Source: Pholiota molesta
Taxonomy: Eukaryota > Basidiomycota > Agaricomycetes > Agaricales > Strophariaceae
Assembly (NCBI GenBank): GCA_014925825.1
Contig: JACGCK010000019.1
Location: 310,001-374,000 of the forward strand
Length of the DNA: 64,000 nt
Direction of reading: 5' to 3'
Shown: in pieces, positions 37,730-48,158 of the stretch
Layout of the letters: every line of letters begins with the position of its first letter
How positions within the stretch are numbered: position 1 is the first letter of the stretch
Position numbers and translations under genes: made by a program
Notes under the pieces: model-generated
Seen by the model: only the letters and a program-made list of their open reading frames with translations
Database searches by the model: none
Told to the model about the DNA's origin: nothing

Positions 37730-40332
37730 ATGTCATCGTCTCATACCCTGCAAGTACACGATATGTATTTCGGGAAAGAGACTAAGCGAATTGCTCCTCC
37801 CTCGCACCGACATGCGGCGCCATCGGCACCTTGGCCTTGGGTAGACATAGCGAACGGTACGTGCTTTTCATCGTCTCTGTCTATTCTTAGCGTTGACCGA
37901 GTTATACGCGTACTTTTTTTACTCCATAACAAATCGCTATTTCTATTAGAAATCGATCCTGTGCAACTTTCGTCTCCCCTCTACCGAGCCCGGAGCCCTG
38001 TACCCACAAGGATTGCAAAGGGTGCTGGAGAGGCTATCCTCAATCCTTGTATCCTAATTGGACGCCTAGTCAAATCAGGAAGAGCCAGATTGCGCAAGCA
38101 ATATCCGACTATCGACGCGACATTTCGTGTGTTATTCACCAAGTCGACGTTACCGAAGAAGGATTGTTTCATGTACCGCATCCCGGCGAGATTATCTCTA
38201 CAGACAATATTGTCAATGACACTTGGGAACAGCTTAAAGATGCGCAGGTTAGTATGGTTACTTGCGTTGATGCATTATTTTTACGTGCTAAACCTATTCC
38301 TGTACTCAGGCGCCCGAGAATAATCGTGTACGAATTTTATTCATCGAAAACATGTCGGGACCTGTGATGCAAATGTTGGGTGCAAAGTGAGTAATATTTA
38401 TTCAAACCATCTGGAATTTCATTCCCGTGGCCATAGCATATGTACCGAAATTAAATCGACCCGATTTCTACAAGTTCATATTACATGTAGAAAGCGTACC
38501 ATGTGCACCGCATTTTCTGACTGCTACGTTTTGATTTCCTTAGGTACATTATCGAGCCATTCTTCTTTTCATCATCGTTGAACTGGATACCATCGCGCTA
38601 TGTAGAACAAGTTCGACCTGGCGAGGGAGATCGTGAGCTTAAATTCACTCCTGAGTCCTGCGGCGTTGATGCTCATGAATCACTAGATATCACAATTTCT
38701 TTGACTTTCATACGTTTTCTGCCCAGCAATGATGCCAGTCGTGCCAGTCGGTTAAGCGCACGCTCTCCAAACGTGGCAGCGACCGCCCGAATAGGCCCTA
38801 GAAACAGGACCATACTAGGTGAGTTCGATGCACTGCCTCCCCAGTTATTTCGTTACGGACCTTAATTGTATGCCACCCTCAAGTCGAGCGGATGATCGAT
38901 ACACAAGCTCCACTGGCTTTGGGCTCTAGTAAATGCTTTCGATTTAGAATTTCCGTTTTATGCGTAATTAATGTCTGTCTTACAGGTGGACGTTTACTTG
39001 TTTTGGACCTGCTCTCTGTACATCTGATCCGCAGAAAACGAGGCAGTACCATCATTTCTTATCATTCAGACAAGGATCTTTTAACGACTACGGCGCCATA
39101 TCTACATGAGCGTATTCGATTTGCAGGTGACCATGAATCAGACTCTTCAGAGTCTCTTCTGACGCCACTACATTTCTTTCAGGTCAAAGCGTCTATTGGC
39201 AAAGTATATTCCAACAATCACCAGACCCCACATTTGTGCTTCTGATTTTCGGGTGGCACGCATTATACGCATGGGATGAAGCGCTGGACAATTTATACGC
39301 CCACATATGCGCTATCGTATGTTCCCTATTCCTCGACATTTCAGCTCCAGACTGGTTTTAAATATTTTATGTGCAGGAGACACGAGTAGTCACGACCTCT
39401 GAGATGATCCTCACGCAACAGCTGCACCTAATCCGCGCCCACCATCTGCACTACGCCTCCCTCCTGGACGACTTCCGCGAGACGGTGCGCTTCATCCGCG
39501 ACACCGCCAATCCCGCACTGGACGCCCTGTCCCCGGACGAGCGTGCATGGAATGCGGAGACCATGCAGCGCGAGTGCGCCAACCTCCTGCGCGAGGTCGC
39601 GCGCCTCGAATCGGATCGCGCGATGCAGGAGTGGCGCGTGAAGAATGTGCTTGATTTGGTTAGTTCAACTGACTTCGCTGTTCGTGATTCCGGCGATTAA
39701 TATTTTGGTTGAAGGTCTTCAGTAGTGTCAATATCATGGATAGTAGACGGATGCAGAAGATGACAGAGGCTTCCGCAAGGGATAGTGCAGGTATGTCGAA
39801 CTGTATATAGTGGGTAGTTGTACTCATTAATTTTTTTCAATAGCTGTAAGTATCTGACAACAACGTATCATAGATGAGCCCTAATCCGCCATTACAGATC
39901 AAGCAAATCGCGTATCTGACCATGGTATTTCTACCGGCGTCCTTCGTAGCGGTAAGCCTTGCAAACCTTTCCCTGACACAAGATACTCAACCTCGTGTAC
40001 TCAATGGAATCCCACAGGCAATCTTCGGCATGAACGTCAAGGAACTCGTCGCATGCCCACCAGAGAAGGGCCCGTGCGTGAAGGGCACGATTGCCCACTA
40101 CGCAGAAACGGCTCTGCCGTTCACGCTGGCGACGGTCTGGGTGATCGTCGCGTTTCAGAGCCGCCATATTTTCCCGGCGGGCACCTCGTTCTGGACGCGG
40201 CTGGTATGGCCGATTTTGCTCTTGGGAAGGTTCATTGGGATCGGCCCGTATAAGAAGAGAAAAAGCGCAGGTAAAGCTGAGGATCCGAATGAGTTGGCTA
40301 CCGGTATTGTGACTGAACATGTGAAGGAGTGA
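37730..40332 (+). CDS. CorA-like Mg2+ transporter family membrane protein
   Basis: Long soluble N-terminal part (MSSSHTLQVHDMYFGKETKR; DYRRDISCVIHQVDVTEEGL; VRILFIENMSGPVMQMLGAK) followed by an alpha-helical stalk (TQQLHLIRAHHLHYASLLDD, REVARLESDRAMQEW). The two C-terminal membrane helices are QIAYLTMVFLPASFVAAIFG and LPFTLATVWVIVAF. When the intron GTAAGC...CCACAG is removed, helix 1 ends in FGMN, the CorA signature. One base is missing near 38035 (GAGGCTATCC; one more T restores GEAYPQSLYPNW). Probably moves Mg2+ or another divalent ion; which membrane is unknown. About ten introns; exact ends in the middle are uncertain. Confidence 0.8.
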
Positions 40333-40370
40333 TTGAAGGCATTTTTTGAAAGGTAGTGTCGTCTTTCCCA

Positions 40371-40598
40371 AAGCATACGTCTGACACTCATTATCAAATC
40401 TCTAGATTTTTAATACATACGACTTTTTACAGTCTTAAATGCCTCCATTTATCGACCTCGACATTCATCCATCGAAACACTGCAAAGCATACGTCTAACA
40501 CTCACTATCAAGTCTCTAGATTTTGGATACATACGACTCTCTACAGTCTTAAATGCCTCTAATTATCGACCTCGACATTCATCCATCGAAACACTGCA
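40371..40598 (+). repeat. 114-bp tandem repeat, two copies
   Basis: 40371-40484 and 40485-40598 match along their length (AAGCATACGTCT ... CATCGAAACACTGC) with about ten differences. Lies in the 3' flank of the CorA-like gene and is non-coding. Confidence 0.85.
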
Positions 40599-40820
40599 AT
40601 CTCCGCCACTATCCAACATCCTACTGTAATTCTACCACACTCGGCATGGAATAATTGCTTCAGGACAGCTTATCTGTTTCTTCCAAGCATCTATACCCGA
40701 ATTTGTATAATGTTTAGTTCTTGTATGTACTTGCACGTAAATAATAGTGGATTCAGTGTAGCATCGTATTCGGTTACAACAAGTGCATGGAAAATAGATA
40801 GCCGTAAATATATTGCCAGT

Positions 40821-41978
40821 CTACAGCGCCTCAGCAACCTTTTTGCCTGCATCGCGGAAGGTATTCAAAGCTTCCCAAGCTTTTCCCGATGTAATGCTCT
40901 CCCGGGCGAGTTTCGTACCTTCGACGAAATCTTGAGCAACGCCAGCCACTACAAGCAGCGCCGATGCATTCAGGAGCACGAAATCAAGCACAGGCACGAG
41001 GTTTTCCGGAATATTCGCCCCGGAGGTAAGCAGTATCTTGAACGTCTCCGCATTCTCCTGCGGGCTTCCTCCCCCAACGGAGCTGAGTGGGTGCACGGGC
41101 AGCCCAAAGTCTTCCGGCCTCAGCGTCTTCGCCGTGACCTTGCCGTCCTTGAGCTCCCAGGCATGCGTGGGCCCCGCGCAGCTGATCTCGTCGAGCTTCT
41201 CGAACCCACAGACGACCAGCGCGCGCTCGACGCCGCCCTCGCGCAGCGAGTGCGCGAAGGTGGGCCCGATCTCGGGCTCCGCGACGCCGAGCACCATCCC
41301 GCGGGGGCGCGCGGGGTTGATGAGCGGCCCGAGGACGTTGAACATCGTGCGGAAGGGCAGCGCCTTGCGGTACGGCGCGATCGACGCCATGGCGGGGTGG
41401 TAGTGCGGCGCGAGGATGAAGGTGAAGGGGATGCGCGGGAGGGGCATGGGCGTCCCTGGCGTCGGCGCGGTGAAGAGGCACTCGAGCGATTCGAGGAGAT
41501 CGGCGGAGCCCGAGGAGGACGTCGATGCGCGGCTTCCGTGCTAAAGGTGGCATCGATAAGATGAGTCTGCGATCTGAATGGTACGCACAACTAAGGAGAT
41601 AACGGCGCGCACCTTGATAACCCTCGCACCGGCCCCAGCGGCGACGACGGCAGCCGTCGTGCTCACGTTGAACAGATTATACCCATCCCCACCCGTGCCG
41701 ACGATGTCCACCACGAAGTCGTCATCCGCATCCCTTACATCCGCTTTCAGTGCCCGCTCACGGAGTACAGAGGCAGCAGCCGCGAGAGACTCTGGCCGCC
41801 TTTCTACACGGTGGATATGCAATGCAGTCAGGAACGCGCCAATTTGTGAGGGCTGGAGCAGGGAAGGTGTGAAGAGATGGTTGAGCGCTTCTTTGAGATC
41901 GTCTGGCGTGAAGTATTCCGGAGTTTGCACTAGCTTGTTGAGCAGTGGGCGGAAGGTTTGGATCGTATAGTCTGCCAT
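40821..41978 (-). CDS. TRP4: anthranilate phosphoribosyltransferase
   Basis: Joins anthranilate and PRPP, the second committed step to tryptophan. Two exons, 41978-41613 and 41540-40821, give 361 residues, the usual length. Helical N-domain with LKEALNHLF and IGAFLTALHIHRVERRPESL; PRPP loop IVGTGGDGYNLFNVSTTA; next exon HGSRASTSSSGSADLLESL; anthranilate and metal region ILAPHYHPAM, FRTMFNVLGPLINPA; ALVVCGFEKLDEIS near the end. The usual N of KHGNRA is S here (HGSRA), a small deviation. The frame is intact. Met at 41978 is chosen; an in-frame Met 18 codons upstream adds an unlikely leader. Convergent with the CorA-like gene. Confidence 0.95.
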
Positions 41979-42131
41979 CTCAGTGATGGGAGACGGACAA
42001 GTCCCGCGGGCCAGAGAAACATCATCGATCACCGTGTTTTTTTATACGATTTGCTTCACAAGGCAGAGTCATTATCTATTTTCGGTGCTCAATCACAAAC
42101 GCTCGGCACGTAACACATATCAAATCGACTA

Positions 42132-42436
42132 CTGTACTATTTCGACCAATCGTTCACGTCACGCATCACAGGCCCTCGTGAACTGAACAAATAGTGATTT
42201 CGTCACGCATCACAGGCATTGGTGAACACTTCCCAAACCAAAGTTTTGGCAGGCTCAAAATGTGATTTTTTTTCTACGTATGCTACAGGCTAATTTGAGG
42301 TGATTTAATGAAAAAATTTGGCACAGTGAACAATTTTTTTCGCCATCACGCATCACTCTGAGGTATGAACAATTGTCCCCGTGAACTTTGGGCATCACGC
42401 ATCACAGGGCGTGAACGATCGGTCGAAATAGTACAG
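42132..42436. mobile_element. MITE with 27-bp terminal inverted repeats and TA flanks
   Basis: Left end 42132-42158 and right end 42410-42436 are inverted copies with one mismatch in 27 (CTGTACTATTTCGACC-R-ATCGTTCACG). TA lies directly outside both ends (42130-42131, 42437-42438), which fits a Tc1/mariner- or pogo-type target duplication. The 305-bp element codes for nothing. It holds four direct copies of TCACGCATCAC, starting at 42159, 42203, 42356 and 42395. The transposase source is not in the window. Confidence 0.85.
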
Positions 42437-42759
42437 TATCTTGCGACTATCATTTGATTTATAAGGTCTGTTTTAAGAGACTACGCAACACAGACTTATG
42501 ATTACACAGGCACATAAGTACCAGCCAGACGTTTGGGCTACAGTCTAAGCAGACCAAGCCCCTTTGCTCGACCAAAGCATTTTTATTTTCCGTGTATTTC
42601 AAGTGCATCTTAACAGTGAAACAAGTATCCAATGAATACTCCCTATCTTCAGAATATAGTACTGAGGCTACTGCTCCTAACATATATTTTACGGGTTATT
42701 CGATAGTTCATCTTGTTCGGAAAGAATTCAGACACCAACTTCATCCCAAAACCGGCCAC
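42437..42759. other. intergenic between MITE and ice-binding protein gene
   Basis: Holds the 3' flank of the ice-binding protein gene. No gene seen. Confidence 0.4.
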
Positions 42760-43767
42760 TCATAATCCTAGTCCTGACAACAACCCACTGGGAGCATTGA
42801 CTGTCGCTTTCCCTAGATTGACAGCGGTCTGAGCCAGAAGGCGGCCGTTCACAGTCGCACCAGTGTTTAGTGTGATCGAGGTCGCACCCAGGATGATGCC
42901 GTTGACGACAGATGTTGAGCCAAGGGCCACTGCGCCGGAAACGACCCAGACAATATTTTGGGGGAGCGCGCCTCCAGCGAGGGTAACCTTTACGGCGGAA
43001 GCAGTGGTGAGTGTGCCCGCGATTTGGAAGATCCAAGCTGATAATTTAAAAAAAGGTTAGTTCGTGCCTCAGAATATAATATTTTATCGATTGTGCGTAC
43101 TGTCAAAGATGGTCCCAGAAATAGTGATGTCAGTGGCAATATTGACGTTGGAAGTCCACTTATAGAGACCAGGCGCAAATGTCAGCCCTCCAATACTTCC
43201 TAATAATAGAAATAGTGAGCGCTAATCTAAGCGTATGAATTGATGTATGAATACACACCGGCGCCAAGTCCAAGTGCGGTGGGATTGACGCGTCCCTTGG
43301 CATCATTGAACGCAGTGATGACTGCGCCGCTTGCGGTGATAAGGGTTGCTGGAGTCGGGCTCTTATAATCTGCGGCCAGTACTTGCCCAGTCACCTGGGA
43401 AGACGACGAGGAGGTACCAAGTGGGCTGAGGATGAGCGAAAACCCAGTGATAAAGGTTGATGCCGAGGGACTAAGGCCCACACTGCCCACTGCGCAGACA
43501 TCACAAATTATTGAAGTTTTTTTACACACGAGATACAGATATACGCACAGACGGCAGAGGGTGGGACGCTAGAAACACCTGACTGAGCTAGGATAGCAAA
43601 ATTGCCTGCAGCCCCGAGAGCAACCTTAGCTGGCCCTGCGGCGAGGCAGCTTGACATGCTCTAAATAAAGTAAATGATTATGTTAGAGGCATTTTTTATG
43701 GTACGCTCATAAAGTTCACCATCAATCCAATAGAAGTAAGCTTTAGGAGGAGGATGATCGGAGACAT
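42760..43767 (-). CDS. secreted ice-binding protein (DUF3494)
   Basis: Member of the ice-binding protein type 1 family (PF11999), a beta-solenoid that binds ice and limits recrystallisation; also used by fungi for adhesion. Hydrophobic secretion signal (MSPIILLLKLTSIGLMVNF), then KVALGAAGNFAILAQSGVSS, GSVGLSPSASTFITGFSLIL, SQVTGQVLAADY, PATLITASGAVITAFNDA, GLTFAPGLYKWTSNVNIATD, WIFQIAGTLTTASAVKVTLA, NIVWVVSGAVALGSTSVVNG and ILGATSITLNTGATVNGRLL, the full family pattern. Five or so exons, frame intact. Ends SGLGL-stop. The family is widespread in Agaricomycetes and often spread by horizontal transfer. Presence alone does not prove a cold habitat. Confidence 0.93.
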
Positions 43768-43831
43768 TTTTGGAGTTTTGAATGAGCAGAAGAGAGATGA
43801 ACTGAAGATCATACCTCTCAAGCAGGGTCAC

Positions 43832-43838
43832 CTTTATA
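43832..43838 (-). promoter_or_regulatory. TATA box of the ice-binding protein gene
   Basis: TATAAAG on the minus strand, about 65-70 bp before the ATG at 43767. Confidence 0.6.
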
Positions 43839-44556
43839 CGATTTGAGAGTTCTGTAATACAAGTCAGGACTAATTGTCATCGTCATCGCATTACGCTGTT
43901 TACTCGCAGTAAACTGTCGAGTGAAGAGCCTATTGAAGCGTCTGGACGCTTCACCGTCACCGGAGTCATCATCCAACATCATCGTCGGTCAACAACGATT
44001 CTGGGAAGGTTCAATTCCGGATCCTTTTTGACGTGAACACAAAGTGTGTTGGATAAAGTGCCTCGATGTGCGCTAGTATGCTTTTTTTCGCCTTAGCTGA
44101 GCGTGAAGCTTCACGCGTGAAGCGTCATCGATCTACATCCAGAAAGAAGATCATATCTCGCGGGAAAGATAGTCTCATATAGGACACATTTACCTCGGTA
44201 ATCGCATACCTCCTCTGATGTCACTGTCATTTTCAGTGTGAAAAGCGGAAAAAGGCAAGGAAGTTTCCTTTGCATGGCATGTTAAATGAAGACTGTGGAG
44301 TGAACTTCGAAGTCAGCACAATTCATGAGTGCTTCTTACTTGAATATGATAGTCCGGACATTCGTCCGACCTTGACGCACAAGCAAGTCGATTGTTCTTG
44401 GCGGTGGAATCTGACGATAGCACAGCTCTACTTCTTATGCAGTGGTTGTACTGAATTTGAAATTCGAAACCAAACGCAAGTCAACGAATTTGAATGGTAT
44501 ATTAAATTAGCAACAGGCTACATACTTGACCACCAAAATACCATGATAACTTGACC
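43839..44556. other. upstream region of the ice-binding protein gene
   Basis: No gene seen. Holds a perfect 16-bp palindrome at 44101-44116 (GCGTGAAGCTTCACGC) overlapping a 12-bp one (TTCACGCGTGAA, 44110-44121), which could be a dimeric factor site. Confidence 0.4.
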
Positions 44557-46251
44557 CTACCGTCGTACCGGAGAAAGAGGACCACCAGGTCTTGTAGGAA
44601 CCGTATCATACGCAGGCGGCACCGACTCAGAGGGAACATATTCAGAATCTACTTCCATCACCGGTCCTGTGCTCGAACCCGCCGCATGAGAGGTGTTGCG
44701 CTGAGAGATGTCGAGTGAGGTCGTGTGGCTCCTGGCGTCGCTCGAGTACGGCGACGCGGCTCGTCGTGGCTGCTCCTGCTCATGTCTATCTCTTTTCAGA
44801 TCGGATATTGACGCGAAGCCTGTAGTTGTAGTGGTCATGGGGAATGGAGCAGCATTTGTTGCGGACGCAGAATTGCCGAAACTTGGTTGAGCCGCAGGCA
44901 AAACTAATATTTGAGGAGGTGTATAAGTAATTGATCGAAATGAGCGAAGGCATGCCTTCGCTCGGAATGAAGGAAAAAGAAACTCACCATTATCTGTGTT
45001 TGCAACTAATTTCTGTTCCACTGCCGGAGACTGAGCTCCTTTGGAACGCTGTCGGCGCAGGTACAAGAACAGAATGACCGCCAAAACCAAGACCGCCAAA
45101 CCTCCCAAAACCCCACCAACTATGGCACCAATCGGAGTAGACTTCGACTGGGCATTTCCCTGGTTGGCTCCAATTGCTGTTTGCGTAGCGGAGTTGGAAT
45201 TGGTAGAGAGGTTAGTTGGGGTCGTGGACCCAGTCGTAGTCGACGTAGCTGTCAGATCTGGCATCGTCGCTTGCGAGGAGAACGAAGGAGTGTAAACGAT
45301 ATAATCCAAGATAAAGATTTGGTTTCTGATGTCAGTAACATTGAGAACGAGCATATGGGGTCCAGCAGACAGGCCCTCCTGGTCGAAAAACACGAAGTTG
45401 CTGGCTTCTTTGTCGGCTGACACATGTTCAGGGGAACTTGAGGTGACCGGATAGGATAGAGATGAAGGAACGCCGTCAATGGTGTATGTTGCAGAGATGC
45501 TGCCAATGTTTGTCCAAGAAAATATTCCATAGATAGAAATTGACGTTCCTGTAGAATGAGAGAAGTTTATTTTGGCGATGTATGCGGCCAACCTTGGAGG
45601 CAGACCCACCTGAAAACCGAAAAGTCATAGTATCTCCGATAGACGTAGTCCGCTGAGTTGTGTTTCCTACAGGAAGGCCATCCGGAAGTGTACCAGCATC
45701 AAAGCCGTCTTGACTCTCAGCCCAGGACCCAGAATATTGAAGGGAAGGATCATTGTTATCCACGAAAATCTTGGTGCCCGCGAGCGGTGTATTGGGACCA
45801 ACAGTGATGATTGCCATATCCAGTGCTGTACCAGCCAGGTTGCTCGCGGTAATCGTATGATGTCCATCGGTCAAGGAAGGTGATTGGTACCATTGAATGT
45901 ACGCTGGCGGATTGGCAGCCCCATAGGTGATGTTATAGGGTGTCCCTCCATCTATTGCGATGGTAGCGCTTTGGGATAATCCGGATGTCGGGGTATTGCC
46001 AATGAAGGCGACGGAGGTGCCTTGGGAGATGCATACTTGTTAGTGCTTCATCTCTAGCTGAAAAGTGTCAGAATACCTTGGAACGCCAAACTCAACGTGC
46101 CAAAGATTCCCGTCGCAGGTTGAACAAAAGCTGGGAAATTGGACGTTCCTTGATACCATTGCACGAGTTGACTGACTGTCCACTGGCCTCCGCTGTAAGT
46201 TACATTTCCAGCGTTGTCGTCAAGAATAACTCGCAGTGGCTGGCTGGCCAT
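44557..46251 (-). CDS. single-pass membrane protein with two beta-sandwich-like outer domains
   Basis: A mushroom-type membrane protein without a known job. The outer part holds two similar units of about 130 residues. Unit 1: PLRVILDDNAGNVTYSGGQW, SVAFIGNTP, ATIAIDGGTPYNITY, SLTDGHHTITASNLAGT. Unit 2: KIFVDNNDPSLQYSGSWAES, TSISIYGIFSWT, ATYTIDGVPSSLSY, GPHMLVLNVTD. A Thr/Ser/Asn linker follows, then the membrane helix IGAIVGGVLGGLAVLVLAVI-LFLYLRR and a polar Ser/Pro cytoplasmic tail. Each unit resembles a galactose-binding-type lectin fold (inference only). The first Met is at 46251 without a clear signal peptide, so the true start may lie further upstream. Frame is intact; at least four introns. 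Confidence 0.7.
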
Positions 46252-48088
46252 GTTACAGCCGACGAGAAAGGTGGCAGCAAGAAGTTCTAGAACAGTGACA
46301 GGGGATTCAGATTGTTTGGAGGTGTTTTATGGCATCGACACTTTTATGGTTTGGCAACCCGGCAGAGCGAACGGCGAGAGACGGCGAGCGCGAGGAATGC
46401 GTTGCATCTTTTGCAGGGTTGAACAGGGGTTGAATACCAACGATGTTTGATAGAAACATGCCATCAAAGTCACGTAAGGATGCGCATTCCATTTTGTACT
46501 TTGTTGGCCGACATTCCAGGATTTGACTCGAAGTGGGAAGATAGCGGATATCACTTCCCAGTCCTGTCTACTGAGACGCGGCGTCAGACATAATTCAAGG
46601 GCGAAGGGAGAAATTGATTGAGCTGATTCTGGTGTGTTCCCCAAGTGTTCCCGCTGATATGAGATTTAGAGAGAAACTGTGCTGAGAGTTCCACTGGTCA
46701 TCCTCTTTTCGACCAGAAGGTTTGAAGTTTGAAGCTTTGAAACTTGAAGGAACGTTTTGGGAACGTTCAACGTTCAAAACAAAATGAACATCTTGGACAC
46801 AACTGTGATCCGGTGTCAACGCCTCCGAATGATATTGTCACGCGCATCACGCGACGCGTCCGATACGCGTAACAATCGTGAGAAAGATTCTCGTACTGTC
46901 GCAGCTCGCTGCCAGTCTTTGGGATCCTCCTCCGACTGTTAAAGTTTCTCTATCAACTCTTTCAAGGATGTCTCTCTCATCGCTCCTGCTGCAATTTCAA
47001 TTTCAAATTACTCTTATACCAACAGACTCATGCCTGCTTCAAGTTGGAGGCCAATTGAAGACTTCTCAAGTTGCCACTTGGTTGCCACCCGGGTCTCGAC
47101 TCTCAATGGGCCTCAGTTGTATCTTGCACGCGCGATTCGAGGCAGAGGTCTTGTTAATCTCTCTTTCTTATCATTATCGCTTAGACGAATAATAAAACAT
47201 CATCGTCCTATGCTGGACACACGCGGTATGTCATAATTCTTCTCGTCTGACTGTACCAGCTGTTCTTTTCAGGTCCCTTCTCTTCTAAGGAACCACAGCA
47301 TTGCACACGTCTGCAACTTTGCCGACTCTATTCACAAGTGTCGAATTCCCAGACTTAACGAACGCAAGTATGAGAGAAATAAAGCTTCATTTGCATTCCA
47401 AAGCGAAGACGCCGGTATTTTGAGCTATTCGATGCATCGCTTCAAAATTGGATCAAGGGCAGTTTCTCATGATTTCTCAGCCAACAGCTAGCATCGCCAT
47501 CGTGTATTGAATCGATGATATTAGCAGGGAATCTGGGCTTAACTTGCAATCAAGGATTTTCCGTTCATATTAAAACTCTGTATGTGCCCGTCCAACTCAA
47601 TCATCCCCGAGGACATAGTTCTCACAACGCTTGATGCTCCGGTTGGATGGAAAGCGAAATTCCTTGTCGAGCATATATTTTCAATGCTTTGAGCTGGCAT
47701 GGGGCTGCGCAATCTCGCTTTAGGAAACACTATACTCATACGACTCTCCTTGCGACGAAATAGCATGCGCAATTGGCATAGAAAATTCATTTTAGGCAAT
47801 CGTACACCAGGACCCGGTCCCGACTACTCGCATGTGGCTATTATTAGTGCAAAATACTCTTTTCTTCCCAAGCAGCTACTCTGGATTATTTGCTATCGCG
47901 TGTTCCTCTCAGATTATGACTGGCTATTCCCTCGTCCATACCCAAGATGGTTTATCTCTACGATCATCCATGCGATATGCATTTATTTTCGATTCTGCCT
48001 ACAAGCTACCGCCGCTTTCACGAACGCTTCCGGCCTGCCGCTCACGGTTTCTATAGGCATACCGGCCAGTACCTATGGAATGGTAAAG
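46252..48088. other. 1.8-kb intergenic region before sedolisin 1
   Basis: No gene recognised. Near 46720-46800 are repeated GAACGTT and TTGAAG motifs, with a similar AACGTT-rich patch at about 52318-52345. Confidence 0.4.
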
Positions 48089-48095
48089 TATAAAG
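48089..48095 (+). promoter_or_regulatory. TATA box of sedolisin 1
   Basis: TATAAAG about 65-70 bp before the ATG at 48159. Confidence 0.6.
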
Positions 48096-48158
48096 CATGA
48101 GAGAGGTTTAGCTAGGTCTTCCTTGGAGAGGTTTCCTCTACGTGAAACCCGCCTCGTC

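Noticed and set aside
42728..43036. 102-codon minus-strand frame over the ice-binding protein gene
   Set aside because: It is the wrong reading frame of the final exon; the true frame gives the DUF3494 pattern.
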